Of a stretch of DNA of 56,524 nucleotides, positions 45,034 through 53,328 are shown in pieces. Numbering within the stretch: position 1 is the first letter of the stretch; each line of letters starts with the position of its first letter. The notes under the pieces were generated by a model. That model made no database searches and was not told the DNA's origin. It saw only the letters and a list, made by a program, of their open reading frames with translations. A program made the position numbers and the translations under genes. Location: contig JANLGW010000048.1 in the NCBI GenBank assembly GCA_024653965.1, forward strand, positions 1 through 56,524. The letters run 5' to 3'. Origin of the DNA: Rhodospirillales bacterium. Lineage in GTDB: Bacteria; Pseudomonadota; Alphaproteobacteria; Rhodospirillales; Magnetovibrionaceae.

Positions 45034-46632
45034 GGCTTCGCCCTTGATCGCCGACAACCACGGCAAGGCCAGCAACAGCGATACCGCCGCCCAAGCCATC
45101 GCTTCGGCATTGACGATGCCGTCGGTGGTGAACGGCGCGCAGCCGATCAGCACCACCGCCAGCCAGCCTTCTTCGGCCCCACGCGGCGCGCACTTGCGCC
45201 CACGCGCCAGCACCACCAACGCCAGCCACAAATAGATCATCACCGGCAAATCGCGGTGGCGCGGGTCGAAGGTCAGCCACAGATTGATGATCGTCGTTGA
45301 CAGCAGCACCGCCGCAAACAAAAGGCCGAGCAGGCGCTCCGCCGTCAAGCCGCCGTGAAACCATGAACGCGCCCAGACCATCAGATCGCCGAGCGACGCC
45401 GGAGCAGCTTTTGCCCACCGCCCGCCCGTTCTCACCAACATCGGCAAGGTCAACAACGCCAAGGCCGCCGCCACCACGATGCCGCCGCCACTAAACACCC
45501 AGGCCTGAATGCCCAAACTGGTGACGACCATAAAATCCAGCGACAGCATCAAGAGCGTGCCCGATACGACGCTATAGGCCGCCAACACCACGCTGCGATT
45601 CCACGCCAGTTTGCGCCCGCGCGCCAGCAACAGCCCCGCGCCGAACAGCAGACCTGAAAAAGCCGTGGCGACGGCAAACGCTTCACGCCAACGCGGCCAT
45701 TCGGCCACCGGGCCTACAAGCGGGAATTTAGCGATGCGCATTTCGTCCAAGATGCCCCAATAGCCGCCGACGGTGCCTTCCGGCCCGCGTTTCCACGGCT
45801 GATCCTTGGCTTCGATGATGTTGTAGGGCAGCCCCAGCGCATCGGCGTTGTTGGCGAATTCGCGCAAAAAGCGGGCCTCGTTGATGCGGCTCGGCACCGC
45901 CGCACCACGGGTGCGCCCGGCGCTGGGCCAGCCGATCTCACCGATGGCCATCGGCTTGCCCGGATATGTGGCGCGCGCCGTGGCGATGATGGTGGCGACG
46001 TGATCTTGCACCTGATCGATGGATACCGGCGCGGGATCGTCCCAATGCGGCAAGATGTGCAGCGTGACGTAATCCACCGCCTCGGCCACTTCCGGATTGC
46101 GCCGCCAAAACTCAAAAATATCGGCATACGTGACGGGCACGCTGGTGCGCGCCTTGACCGCACGGATCATGTCGGCCAGACGCCGCCCGGACATCTCGCG
46201 GCGCAGCAGCACTTCGTTGCCGACGATCAGCGCGCGCACCGTTTGCGGATAATCGCGGGCGAGCTTCAGCGCGCCTTCGATTTCCGGGGTGTCGTCTTCA
46301 ACGTCGCCGCGCACCCACATACCCTGCATGACCTGCATGCCCAGCTCGGCGGCGATGCGCACCACATCGCCTTGCGGGCCGATCGAGGAATAGGTGCGCA
46401 AGCAGTTGGTATAGGGTTTGAGCGCTTCAAGATCGGCGTGAATGATCACCGGATCGACGGCGTAGTCCGTATCCAGCGGCGAGCCGCCGGGCGCATACGG
46501 CGTGTAGGACATGCACTCGAAGCGCCCGCCCGGCACATCGGGCATGTCCCTGGGCGTGCCCAACTGTTGCCAAAACACAAACGCCAGCATGGTAAACGCA
46601 ACATACGCAATACTGATAACCACGCGGCTCAT
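44986..46632 (-). CDS. GH17-like beta-glucan membrane protein
   Basis: A 548-residue protein. The start is ATG at 46632, where GAGGA lies 6 nt upstream; upstream ATGs fit less well. A signal-anchor helix precedes a periplasmic domain resembling glycoside hydrolase family 17 (beta-1,3-glucan acting): PGGRFECMSYTPYAPG, VNEV-like LIVGNEVLLRREMSG, and AIGEIGWPSAGRTRG, whose Glu is the likely nucleophile. About six to seven membrane helices follow (from residue 335 onward). Related proteins process cyclic or linear beta-glucans. The 3' end overlaps the convergent small membrane protein gene. Confidence 0.82.
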   Translation of the reverse strand: MSRVVISIAYVAFTMLAFVFWQQLGTPRDMPDVPGGRFECMSYTPYAPGGSPLDTDYAVDPVIIHADLEALKPYTNCLRTYSSIGPQGDVVRIAAELGMQVMQGMWVRGDVEDDTPEIEGALKLARDYPQTVRALIVGNEVLLRREMSGRRLADMIRAVKARTSVPVTYADIFEFWRRNPEVAEAVDYVTLHILPHWDDPAPVSIDQVQDHVATIIATARATYPGKPMAIGEIGWPSAGRTRGAAVPSRINEARFLREFANNADALGLPYNIIEAKDQPWKRGPEGTVGGYWGILDEMRIAKFPLVGPVAEWPRWREAFAVATAFSGLLFGAGLLLARGRKLAWNRSVVLAAYSVVSGTLLMLSLDFMVVTSLGIQAWVFSGGGIVVAAALALLTLPMLVRTGGRWAKAAPASLGDLMVWARSWFHGGLTAERLLGLLFAAVLLSTTIINLWLTFDPRHRDLPVMIYLWLALVVLARGRKCAPRGAEEGWLAVVLIGCAPFTTDGIVNAEAMAWAAVSLLLALPWLSAIKGEASRLLGGLHAQPRQTH

Positions 46633-46823
46633 GGACATTCCTCGTAAAATGGCTTTTGGCGTCGTCACCCTGGACGGTCGCCGGAAAATTCGCGGAAATC
46701 TGCGACCTTGCCCCCCTGAATGTCAAGCGAAGATGATGCGATCAAACCTTTTTCGCCGTGCTGGCGTTTTTTAAAAAACATCTGATCGTTTCCAATTTCA
46801 TCTTATGCCACTAAAGTGCCGCC

Positions 46824-47990
46824 ATGACCGCACCGCACACCCCGCCCGGCACGCCCCCCGAGACACCCCCCGACACCCCCATCGAGGGCCGCAAACCGCT
46901 GGACCGTCCGCTTAAAAAGGGCTGGACCACAGGCGCGTGCGCCGCCGCCGCCGCCGCCGCCGCGTGGCGCGCGCTCAACTCGGGCGCGTTTGAAGCCAGC
47001 ATCACCATCCGCCTGCCGCAGGGACAAACACCAAGCTTTCGTTTGGCCACCCAATTGCTGGGCGTGGATTTCGCCGTCGCCGGCGTGGTCAAGGATGCGG
47101 GCGACGACCCCGACGTCACCCACGGTTTGGAAATCATCGCCGACGTGCAAAAAAACCGCCCCGGTGTTGGTATCACCTTTGCCGCCGGAGACGGCGTCGG
47201 CACGGTCAGGCTCAAGGGCCTGCCGCTGCCCCCCGGCGAGCCCGCCATCAATCCCGGCCCGCGCGCGCAGATCATCCAAGCGCTGCAAGACATTTCGCGC
47301 GAGTTGAATTTAGGCGACGACATGCCCAACGCGCACATCACGCTGTCCATCCCCGGCGGGCGCGAGGTGGCGCTTAAAACCATGAACGCACGGCTCGGCA
47401 TCGAAGGCGGACTTTCGGTGCTGGGCACCACCGGCATCGTGGTGCCTTATTCGTGCTCCAGCTGGATCCATTCCATCCACCGCGGCATCGACGTGGCGCG
47501 CGCGCAGAACATGCGTCACGTTTTGGCCTCCACCGGGCGCACCTCGGAAAGCGCCGCCAACGCCGTGCTGGCCCTGCCCGATGCCGCCTTGATCGACATG
47601 GGCGATTTTGCAGGCGGTTTATTGAAATACGTGCGCAGCCATCCCGTCGATACCCTGACCCTGGCCGGGGGCTTCGCCAAGCTGGCCAAACTGGCCCAGG
47701 GCGAGATGGATTTGCACAGCTCACGCTCCGCCGTCGATTTTAATCGTCTGGCCGATTTGTTGGCGCGGCTGGGCGGACCCGGCGATGGGGTGGCCGAGGC
47801 CCGCACGGCCCGCACCGCCCAGCGGGTGTTGGAACTGGCCGACGAGCACGCGCCGCAATTGGCGCACATCGTCGCCCGTCAAGCCCGCGAGGTGGCGTTG
47901 GCCACGCTGGCCGGCGGCACCGACGTGCAGGTGTGGGTCTATGACCGCGCCGGTCGCCAGATCGCCACCAGCGTCGGCGCCAGCGAATGA
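46824..47990 (+). CDS. cbiD: cobalt-precorrin-5B (C1)-methyltransferase
   Basis: A 388-residue SAM-dependent C-1 methyltransferase of corrin synthesis. The N-terminus is proline-rich (PHTPPGTPPETPPDTP) and probably unstructured. The catalytic part starts at KKGWTTGACAAAAAAAAW, the family's signature, and continues with NPGPRAQIIQALQ and GTTGIVVPYSCSSWIHSI. CbiD belongs to the anaerobic branch but is seen here with CobN and CobK. It is coupled to cobK by a 4-nt ATGA overlap. Confidence 0.94.
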   Translation: MTAPHTPPGTPPETPPDTPIEGRKPLDRPLKKGWTTGACAAAAAAAAWRALNSGAFEASITIRLPQGQTPSFRLATQLLGVDFAVAGVVKDAGDDPDVTHGLEIIADVQKNRPGVGITFAAGDGVGTVRLKGLPLPPGEPAINPGPRAQIIQALQDISRELNLGDDMPNAHITLSIPGGREVALKTMNARLGIEGGLSVLGTTGIVVPYSCSSWIHSIHRGIDVARAQNMRHVLASTGRTSESAANAVLALPDAALIDMGDFAGGLLKYVRSHPVDTLTLAGGFAKLAKLAQGEMDLHSSRSAVDFNRLADLLARLGGPGDGVAEARTARTAQRVLELADEHAPQLAHIVARQAREVALATLAGGTDVQVWVYDRAGRQIATSVGASE

Positions 47991-48760
47991 CGGAGCGCCC
48001 CCTCAAGCTTCTCATCCTCGGTGGCACGGCGGAGGGCCGCGCCCTCGCCCACGCCCTTCATGCCGTTGATCCCGCCCTTCACGTGGTGACCTCGTTGGCG
48101 GGGGTAACAAAGCACGTTGCCGATCTGGCTCCCGATCTGGCGGGCGAGGTGCGCATCGGCGGGTTTGGCGGAACGGGCGGCCTCGTCACATATATAAAGG
48201 ACAACGCCATCGATGCGCTGATCGACGCCACCCATCCGTTTGCCAGACACATCACCGAAAATGCCGTCCACGCCTGCGCACAAACCGGCACGCCCTATTT
48301 GCGCCTGGACCGCCCCGAGTGGCCGATGCCGAAAGACACCGACGTGGTGTTTGTGCCCGACGCCCAGGAAGCGGCACGGCTGGTGGCGCGCACCTCAAGG
48401 GCGACGCTGCTCACCATCGGAAACAAAGATTTGGCCGCGTTTGAAGGGGTGGACAAGGTCAAGCTGGTGGTGCGTGTGATCGAACAGCCTGGGCCGGAGC
48501 TTAAACTTAACAACGCCACCTATGTGGTCGCCCGCCCGCCGTTCACTTTGCAAGGCGAAGTGGCGCTGATACGCGCGCACGGCATCGACACCGTCGTCAC
48601 CAAAGCATCGGGCGGCGACGCCACCCGCGCCAAACTCGATGCTGCGGCAGCAGTCGGCGCGCGCTTGGTGGTGCTGCGCCGCCCGCCCGCACCAACCGCC
48701 GAACGGGTGTTTACGATCGAAGATGCGCTGGTGTGGACCCAACGGCATCTCAACATCTAA
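47987..48760 (+). CDS. cobK: precorrin-6A/cobalt-precorrin-6A reductase
   Basis: A 257-residue NADPH-dependent reductase of the corrin ring. Seen: LKLLILGGTAEGRALAHAL (nucleotide site), IDALIDATHPFARHITENAV and TVVTKASGGDATRAKLDAA. These are typical CobK/CbiJ motifs. ATG overlaps the cbiD stop (ATGA). It ends the cbiD-cobK pair; an AT-rich gap follows. Confidence 0.94.
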   Translation: MTERPLKLLILGGTAEGRALAHALHAVDPALHVVTSLAGVTKHVADLAPDLAGEVRIGGFGGTGGLVTYIKDNAIDALIDATHPFARHITENAVHACAQTGTPYLRLDRPEWPMPKDTDVVFVPDAQEAARLVARTSRATLLTIGNKDLAAFEGVDKVKLVVRVIEQPGPELKLNNATYVVARPPFTLQGEVALIRAHGIDTVVTKASGGDATRAKLDAAAAVGARLVVLRRPPAPTAERVFTIEDALVWTQRHLNI

Positions 48761-48811
48761 CTTGCGACCGATGCATTGACACTCAAACCACCGCCCCACT
48801 CACGGTCGCGC

Positions 48812-48852
48812 CGTCACAATTTTTAATTGTAAATTATCTATTTATTGTGACG
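48812..48852. promoter_or_regulatory. 9-bp inverted repeat before the TPR gene
   Basis: CGTCACAAT (48812-48820) and ATTGTGACG (48844-48852) form a perfect 9-bp inverted repeat with a 23-nt AT-rich spacer, 26 nt before the TPR start. It may be an operator or a terminator-like hairpin after cobK without a T-run. Confidence 0.35.
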
Positions 48853-48878
48853 TTCAAGTTAGCTACTATTTTGCCACG

Positions 48879-49961
48879 ATGGATGAACATTTAGTCGAAG
48901 AATATCTAAGCAAATACAACATCCCAAAACGGCGGTCGGTCAGACCGCTTATTTATGCTTTGACATTCATTGCTGCCAGCGTGGTCTGGATAAACCTTTC
49001 ACCACCCCAAATTGCCCCTTGGTGGGACTGTCGTATCGGCGAATATGCGCGAAATATGTCGGCTCGGATTCATCTCCTTGACAGTTGTTTGCGTGATGGT
49101 GATTTAAGTGGATTGAACAAAGCCGTTATTCATTTCAAACGAGGAAATGCCTATTCTATAACCGGCTTGTATGGCGAAGCTCTCCGTGATTACGATGAGG
49201 CCATCCGCCTTCATCATAACTATGCGTTCGCTTACTACAATCGTGCCCGTATCTATATGGAGCTTAGGCAGTACCCTCGCGCCATCCAAGATCTTGATGC
49301 CGCTATTCGCTTAGAGCCTCGTGCTTCGCTTGCATTGCATAATCGAGGTCTCACCCACTTATGGATGGGCGAACGATCCCTCGCACTCCGTGATTTTGAT
49401 GCAGCGATACGCCACAACCCCGATAATATTGACGCACTATTTTCGCGTGCCGATGTCCATGTCCTAAACGGCAATTTTAAATTGGCCATCGAAGACTTAA
49501 CCCAAACCATTCGTTTGAATCCCGATAATGCGAAGTACTATCTCTTTAGGGGGCGCGCAAACGCCATAGAAAAGAACTTTGACAATGCGATTGGCGATGC
49601 AAATAAAGCCATTCAACTGAGTGATGCTCCACGTACGGCCCAAGACCCTGCCGATCTTCGTCGTTTCTATGATGGGTTCAACTTCTCTGACGAGGCATAT
49701 ACTTCTAAAGTTACCGAACGATCGCGCCCGCGGATCCATGCCTTAAGCAAAGTGCTCCTGGTTCTGGCTTACGCCAAAAAACTTGAATCGGGAAACAAAG
49801 AGGAGCTTAAAAAGGTTCAGACCTTTTTAAGTAGCGTCGGTTATTATACCGATGCAATTGACGGCATCTTCCGCACCACGATCACAACCTCTTTAATTCA
49901 ATGCATTGCAGCCGTGAATTGCGATCTTAAAATTGACCCTGTTACTGGTTTGCAGAATTAA
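48879..49961 (+). CDS. membrane-anchored TPR protein with C-terminal peptidoglycan-binding-like segment
   Basis: A 360-residue protein. A membrane helix at about 24-40 (PLIYALTFIAASVVWI) anchors a large exposed part with at least five TPR units (AVIHFKRGNAYSITGLYGEALRDY, AFAYYNRARIYMELRQY, LALHNRGLTHLWMGE). The end has KVQTFLSSVGYYTDAIDGIFRTTITTSL, which resembles a PG_binding_1 domain. There is no clear ribosome site. Base composition is visibly lower in GC than the cobalamin genes on each side, and codon use differs (many AT-ending codons), which suggests later acquisition. Function unknown. Confidence 0.8.
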   Translation: MDEHLVEEYLSKYNIPKRRSVRPLIYALTFIAASVVWINLSPPQIAPWWDCRIGEYARNMSARIHLLDSCLRDGDLSGLNKAVIHFKRGNAYSITGLYGEALRDYDEAIRLHHNYAFAYYNRARIYMELRQYPRAIQDLDAAIRLEPRASLALHNRGLTHLWMGERSLALRDFDAAIRHNPDNIDALFSRADVHVLNGNFKLAIEDLTQTIRLNPDNAKYYLFRGRANAIEKNFDNAIGDANKAIQLSDAPRTAQDPADLRRFYDGFNFSDEAYTSKVTERSRPRIHALSKVLLVLAYAKKLESGNKEELKKVQTFLSSVGYYTDAIDGIFRTTITTSLIQCIAAVNCDLKIDPVTGLQN

Positions 49962-50002
49962 CCCTAAACAAATTCTGCACCATCTTACCGCCCCGCAAGA
50001 GC

Positions 50003-51028
50003 TTAGCCCTTGCCGCTGACGCCCGCTTCGGCAAACGTCGCCATGCCGTTGTGGCACGCCACGGCGGCTTTGAGCAACGCCACCGCCAGCACCGCGCCGG
50101 TGGCTTCGCCCAAACGCATGTGCTGATCCAACAACGCGTTTTTGCCCAGTTTTTCGAGCAACAGTTTATGCCCTGGCTCCTGGCTGACGTGGCCGATCTT
50201 GCAGTGATCCAGCGCGTGTTTGTTCATGCTCGCGAGCGGTGCGGCGGCGGCGGTGGAAACAAATCCATCCAGCATCACCGGTACTTTTTTCAAGCGCGCG
50301 CCGATCACCGCGCCCGCGATGGCGGCCAATTCACGGCCGCCTAAACAGCGAAGCACGTCCAGGCCATCGTGAATTTCCGGTTTGTTGATACGCACGCCCA
50401 AGCCGATCACTTCGGCTTTGCGCCCGATGCCGACCTTGTCGATGCCGGTGCCCGGCCCGGCCCAATGCAGGGCGTTGCCGCCGTACAGCGCCAAACAAAT
50501 GGCCGACGCCGAGGTGGTATTGCCGATGCCCATTTCACCCAGACACACCACATCGGAGGCGGCGTCGATCACTTTCATGCCGAACGCAATCGCTTCGGCG
50601 CACTCGGCGTCGCTCATCGCCGGGCCTTGGGTAAAGTCTTGGGTAGGATGCTCCAAATCGAGGCTTTCCACGCACAGGCCGACGCCCATCGCCTCGCACA
50701 GTTGATTGATGGCGGCGCCGCCGTGTTCAAAATTTTGCACCATCTGTTGGGTCACTTCGGCGGGAAAAGCCGAAACGCCCTGCGCCACCACGCCATGATT
50801 GCCCGCGAATACGTGAGCATTGGGGTTTTCCAGGCGCGGCGGATAACGGTTTTGCCAGGTGGCGAGCCACGCCGCCAGTTGCTCCAAGCGGCCCAGCGAT
50901 CCTGCGGGTTTGGTCAGCTGCGGTTCGCGATCCTGCGCGGCTTTAGCGGCTTCCAGATCGGGGCCGGGCAGATCGCCGAGAATCTGGCGCACATCGTCGA
51001 GGCAGGTGATTTTTGGCATAAGGCTCAT
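50003..51028 (-). CDS. cobT: nicotinate-nucleotide--dimethylbenzimidazole phosphoribosyltransferase
   Basis: A 341-residue enzyme that activates the lower ligand base: it makes alpha-ribazole phosphate from nicotinate mononucleotide and dimethylbenzimidazole. Seen: KPAGSLGRLEQLAAW, VFAGNHGVVAQGVSAFP, VCLGEMGIGNTTSASAI and LDHCKIGHVSQEPGHK. Motifs and length are normal. The start is ATG at 51028 or 51019. It is divergent from cobS across a region with a tandem 22-bp repeat. Confidence 0.95.
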   Translation of the reverse strand: MSLMPKITCLDDVRQILGDLPGPDLEAAKAAQDREPQLTKPAGSLGRLEQLAAWLATWQNRYPPRLENPNAHVFAGNHGVVAQGVSAFPAEVTQQMVQNFEHGGAAINQLCEAMGVGLCVESLDLEHPTQDFTQGPAMSDAECAEAIAFGMKVIDAASDVVCLGEMGIGNTTSASAICLALYGGNALHWAGPGTGIDKVGIGRKAEVIGLGVRINKPEIHDGLDVLRCLGGRELAAIAGAVIGARLKKVPVMLDGFVSTAAAAPLASMNKHALDHCKIGHVSQEPGHKLLLEKLGKNALLDQHMRLGEATGAVLAVALLKAAVACHNGMATFAEAGVSGKG

Positions 51029-51095
51029 GGCGGGACTCGCGGCTGCGTGGATTTGGACTTATGATGATTGATCCATCTAGTTCTATCTTATTTCA

Positions 51096-51139
51096 GGTCG
51101 AAGTAAAGACCGGGTCAGGTCGATGCAAAGACCGGGGCA
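51096..51139. repeat. 22-bp tandem repeat between cobT and cobS
   Basis: GGTCGAAGTAAAGACCGGGTCA at 51096 and GGTCGATGCAAAGACCGGGGCA at 51118 are consecutive copies differing at few positions. Each contains GGTC, 8 nt, GACC, an inverted half. It is 20 nt before the cobS ATG and 68 nt from cobT, so it may be a paired operator controlling both. Confidence 0.55.
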
Positions 51140-51158
51140 ATCGAACAGCGAGGCAGTT

Positions 51159-52115
51159 ATGGCCGCCAAAAAAACAAAAGCCGAAAAAGCCGAAGAAGTC
51201 TTGCAACCCGATCCGGTGCATGCGCAAGCGGCGTCGGAAGGATTTTTTGCGCGACTGCTGTCGCAATTCACCACCGCGTGGCGATTTTTCACGCGCATTC
51301 CCCTGCCCAATTGGTGGAATCGTCCGCAAATCGACGAAGCGGCTGAACGGGTTGAAATCATCGAGCAGACGGACATCGCCGATAGAGAGGCCGAATCGGA
51401 CCTGCAAATCGACAAGGGCGCGACCTTGATCCCCTTGGCCGAAACCGTGCGCGCTTGGCCGGTGGTGGGGCTGTTCATCGGCGCGCTGGCGGGTTTGGCG
51501 TTATGGCTTGCCGCCAGCGCAGGCCTGTCGCCCCTGGCGGCGAGTTTTGCGGCAATGATCGTTGCGGCGCTGGCCACCGGCGCGCTGCATGAAGACGGCT
51601 TAGCCGATGTGGCCGATGGTTTTGGCGGCGGCGCAGATAAAGCTAAAAAACTGCGCATCATGCGCGATTCACACATCGGCGCGTATGGCGTGCTGGCGCT
51701 GGTGCTGGTGGTGGGTTTTAAGGCGGGCAGCTTAAGCGGCTTCAACAGCCCCGTTTTAGCCGCCAGCGCGATAATCGCCGCGCACACCTTATCGCGCGCG
51801 ATGCTGCCGATGCTGATGGTGGTGCTACCACCGGCCAGCCGATCCGGCTTGGGCAAGGCTGCCGGACAGCCCAATCGCGAAAATGCCGCCATGGCGGCGG
51901 CCATCGGCGTATTGGTGGCGGTACTGGCGTTGGGCTTTGGTCCGGGTTTGGTGGCGGCGGTCCTAGCGGCGCTGGGGGTCGCAGGCGTCGGCTGGTTAGC
52001 GCATCGGCACATCGACGGCTTTACCGGCGATGTGCTGGGCGCGGCGCAACAGGTATCGGAAACCTTGGTGCTGGCCGGTTTGGCGGTGATGTTGCGCACG
52101 GTATTTTACGCATGA
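51159..52115 (+). CDS. cobS: adenosylcobinamide-GDP ribazoletransferase
   Basis: A 318-residue membrane enzyme joining adenosylcobinamide-GDP to alpha-ribazole. ATG at 51159 has GAGG 6 nt upstream. Signature LATGALHEDGLADVADGFGGG and the basic motif LRIMRDSHIGAYG are intact, and there are about six membrane helices. Compared with the family it has a Lys/Glu/Ala-rich N-terminal extension of about 35 residues and a longer segment between IPLPNWW and VVGLFIGAL, with acidic charge (EAAERVEIIEQTDIADREAE). It overlaps the CobC-like gene by 4 nt (ATGA). Confidence 0.92.
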   Translation: MAAKKTKAEKAEEVLQPDPVHAQAASEGFFARLLSQFTTAWRFFTRIPLPNWWNRPQIDEAAERVEIIEQTDIADREAESDLQIDKGATLIPLAETVRAWPVVGLFIGALAGLALWLAASAGLSPLAASFAAMIVAALATGALHEDGLADVADGFGGGADKAKKLRIMRDSHIGAYGVLALVLVVGFKAGSLSGFNSPVLAASAIIAAHTLSRAMLPMLMVVLPPASRSGLGKAAGQPNRENAAMAAAIGVLVAVLALGFGPGLVAAVLAALGVAGVGWLAHRHIDGFTGDVLGAAQQVSETLVLAGLAVMLRTVFYA

Positions 52116-52747
52116 ACGAACCCGTCGTAACGAAGTGGTGGTGGATACGCCATGCCCCGGTGGTGGACGCCCATCTGTTGCGCCTTTCCGGTCAATCGGA
52201 CGTTGCTGCCGACACCTCGGACCAAGCTGCATTTGCCGCGCTGGCGCAACGTTTGCCCATGGGCGCGGTGTGGATAACCACGCATTTGCGGCGCACCGTC
52301 GAGACCGCTCAAGTCTTAAGTCAAGCGGGGGCCGAGCGCGTGACGCCGTTGACCGAGCCCGCCTTTGCCGAACAAGCCTTTGGCGAATGGACCGGCTGCA
52401 CCTGGGATGAACTGGGCGAACGCGCCGACGCAAAATCTTTTTGGGCCACGCCCGCCGACACACGCCCGCCCGGAGACAGCGCCGAAAGTTTTGCCGAAGT
52501 GTGCGCCCGCGTAGCGGTACGCATTGAACAATTGACGGCTGCACATGCGGGCCGCGACATCGTCTGCGTGGCGCACGGCGGTTCCATTCGCGCCGCCGCG
52601 GCGGTGGCGTTGGGCTTAAGCCCCGCCCAGGCGTTGGCGCTGGACGTGACGAATTTAAGCCTCACGCGCCTTGACCATCTATCCGGGGGACTTAAAGCGC
52701 AGTGGGGCGGCAACTGGCGCGTTGTTGGCCTCAACCAGATTTGCTAG
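52112..52747 (+). CDS. histidine phosphatase family protein (alpha-ribazole phosphatase-like, CobC type)
   Basis: A 211-residue histidine-phosphatase-fold enzyme. Catalytic RH in WWWIRHAPVVD, LRRTVETAQVL, FGEWTGCTWDELG and VAHGGSIRAAAA are the family sites. In the cobalamin context it most likely dephosphorylates alpha-ribazole phosphate or adenosylcobalamin phosphate. It is coupled to cobS by an ATGA overlap. The CobC role is inferred from position, as the family acts on many substrates. Confidence 0.87.
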   Translation: MNEPVVTKWWWIRHAPVVDAHLLRLSGQSDVAADTSDQAAFAALAQRLPMGAVWITTHLRRTVETAQVLSQAGAERVTPLTEPAFAEQAFGEWTGCTWDELGERADAKSFWATPADTRPPGDSAESFAEVCARVAVRIEQLTAAHAGRDIVCVAHGGSIRAAAAVALGLSPAQALALDVTNLSLTRLDHLSGGLKAQWGGNWRVVGLNQIC

Positions 52748-52791
52748 GGTCCACGCCTTGTGTGCCTAAGCCCTGCAAGCGGAGTACTGTA

Positions 52792-53328
52792 TTGATCAAA
52801 TCCCTACCCCCGTTGACGTTGATTTTAGGCGGCCAGCGTTCGGGCAAAAGTGCCTATGCCGAAAGCCTGTTCGGCGCGGGCGGGGTTTATCTCGCCACCG
52901 GCCATGCCACCGATACGGAAATGGCCGAGCGCATCGAAACCCATATCGAACGGCGCGGCGAAGGCTGGGTGACGATCGAAGAGCCCTTGGACTTAAGCGC
53001 AGCACTCATGCGCACCGCCAAGCTGCACGGGGATAAGCCCGTGCTGCTCGACAGTCTTGGACTTTGGGTCGCCAACATGCAACACGCCGGGCGCGCGCCG
53101 GTGATCGAAGCCGAAGCGCTGGCCGAGGCCTTTGTGCGCCATCCCAGCCCGGTGGTGGTGGTGTCCGATGAAGTCGGTTTAGGTGTCATTCCGATGAATG
53201 CCGTGGCGCGGGCGTTTGTCGACGCGCTGGGCCTGGTCAATCAAATCGTCGCGGCGCGCGCCCACCGGGTAATGCTGGTCAGCGCCGGTCTGCCCTTGAT
53301 GTTGAAACAGGAAGAACACAACTCATGA
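52792..53328 (+). CDS. cobU: adenosylcobinamide kinase / adenosylcobinamide-phosphate guanylyltransferase
   Basis: A 178-residue bifunctional enzyme phosphorylating adenosylcobinamide and then attaching GMP. The start is TTG at 52792, with GGAG 7 nt upstream, so the P-loop LILGGQRSGKSAYAESLF sits near residue 9-17. VYLATGHATDTEM, VTIEEP and VVVVSDEVGLGVIPMN are also family motifs. It overlaps cobW by 4 nt. Also called cobP in alphaproteobacteria. Confidence 0.93.
   Translation: MIKSLPPLTLILGGQRSGKSAYAESLFGAGGVYLATGHATDTEMAERIETHIERRGEGWVTIEEPLDLSAALMRTAKLHGDKPVLLDSLGLWVANMQHAGRAPVIEAEALAEAFVRHPSPVVVVSDEVGLGVIPMNAVARAFVDALGLVNQIVAARAHRVMLVSAGLPLMLKQEEHNS

Noticed and set aside
46633-46823. 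Cobalamin riboswitch before cbiD
   Set aside because: No B12-box-like stretch was recognised in the 191 nt, which is also short for this RNA; a covariance scan would settle it.
46824-46870. Proline-rich start of cbiD as a mis-called N-terminus
   Set aside because: Alternative starts are not better supported; the segment is kept as a probable disordered extension.
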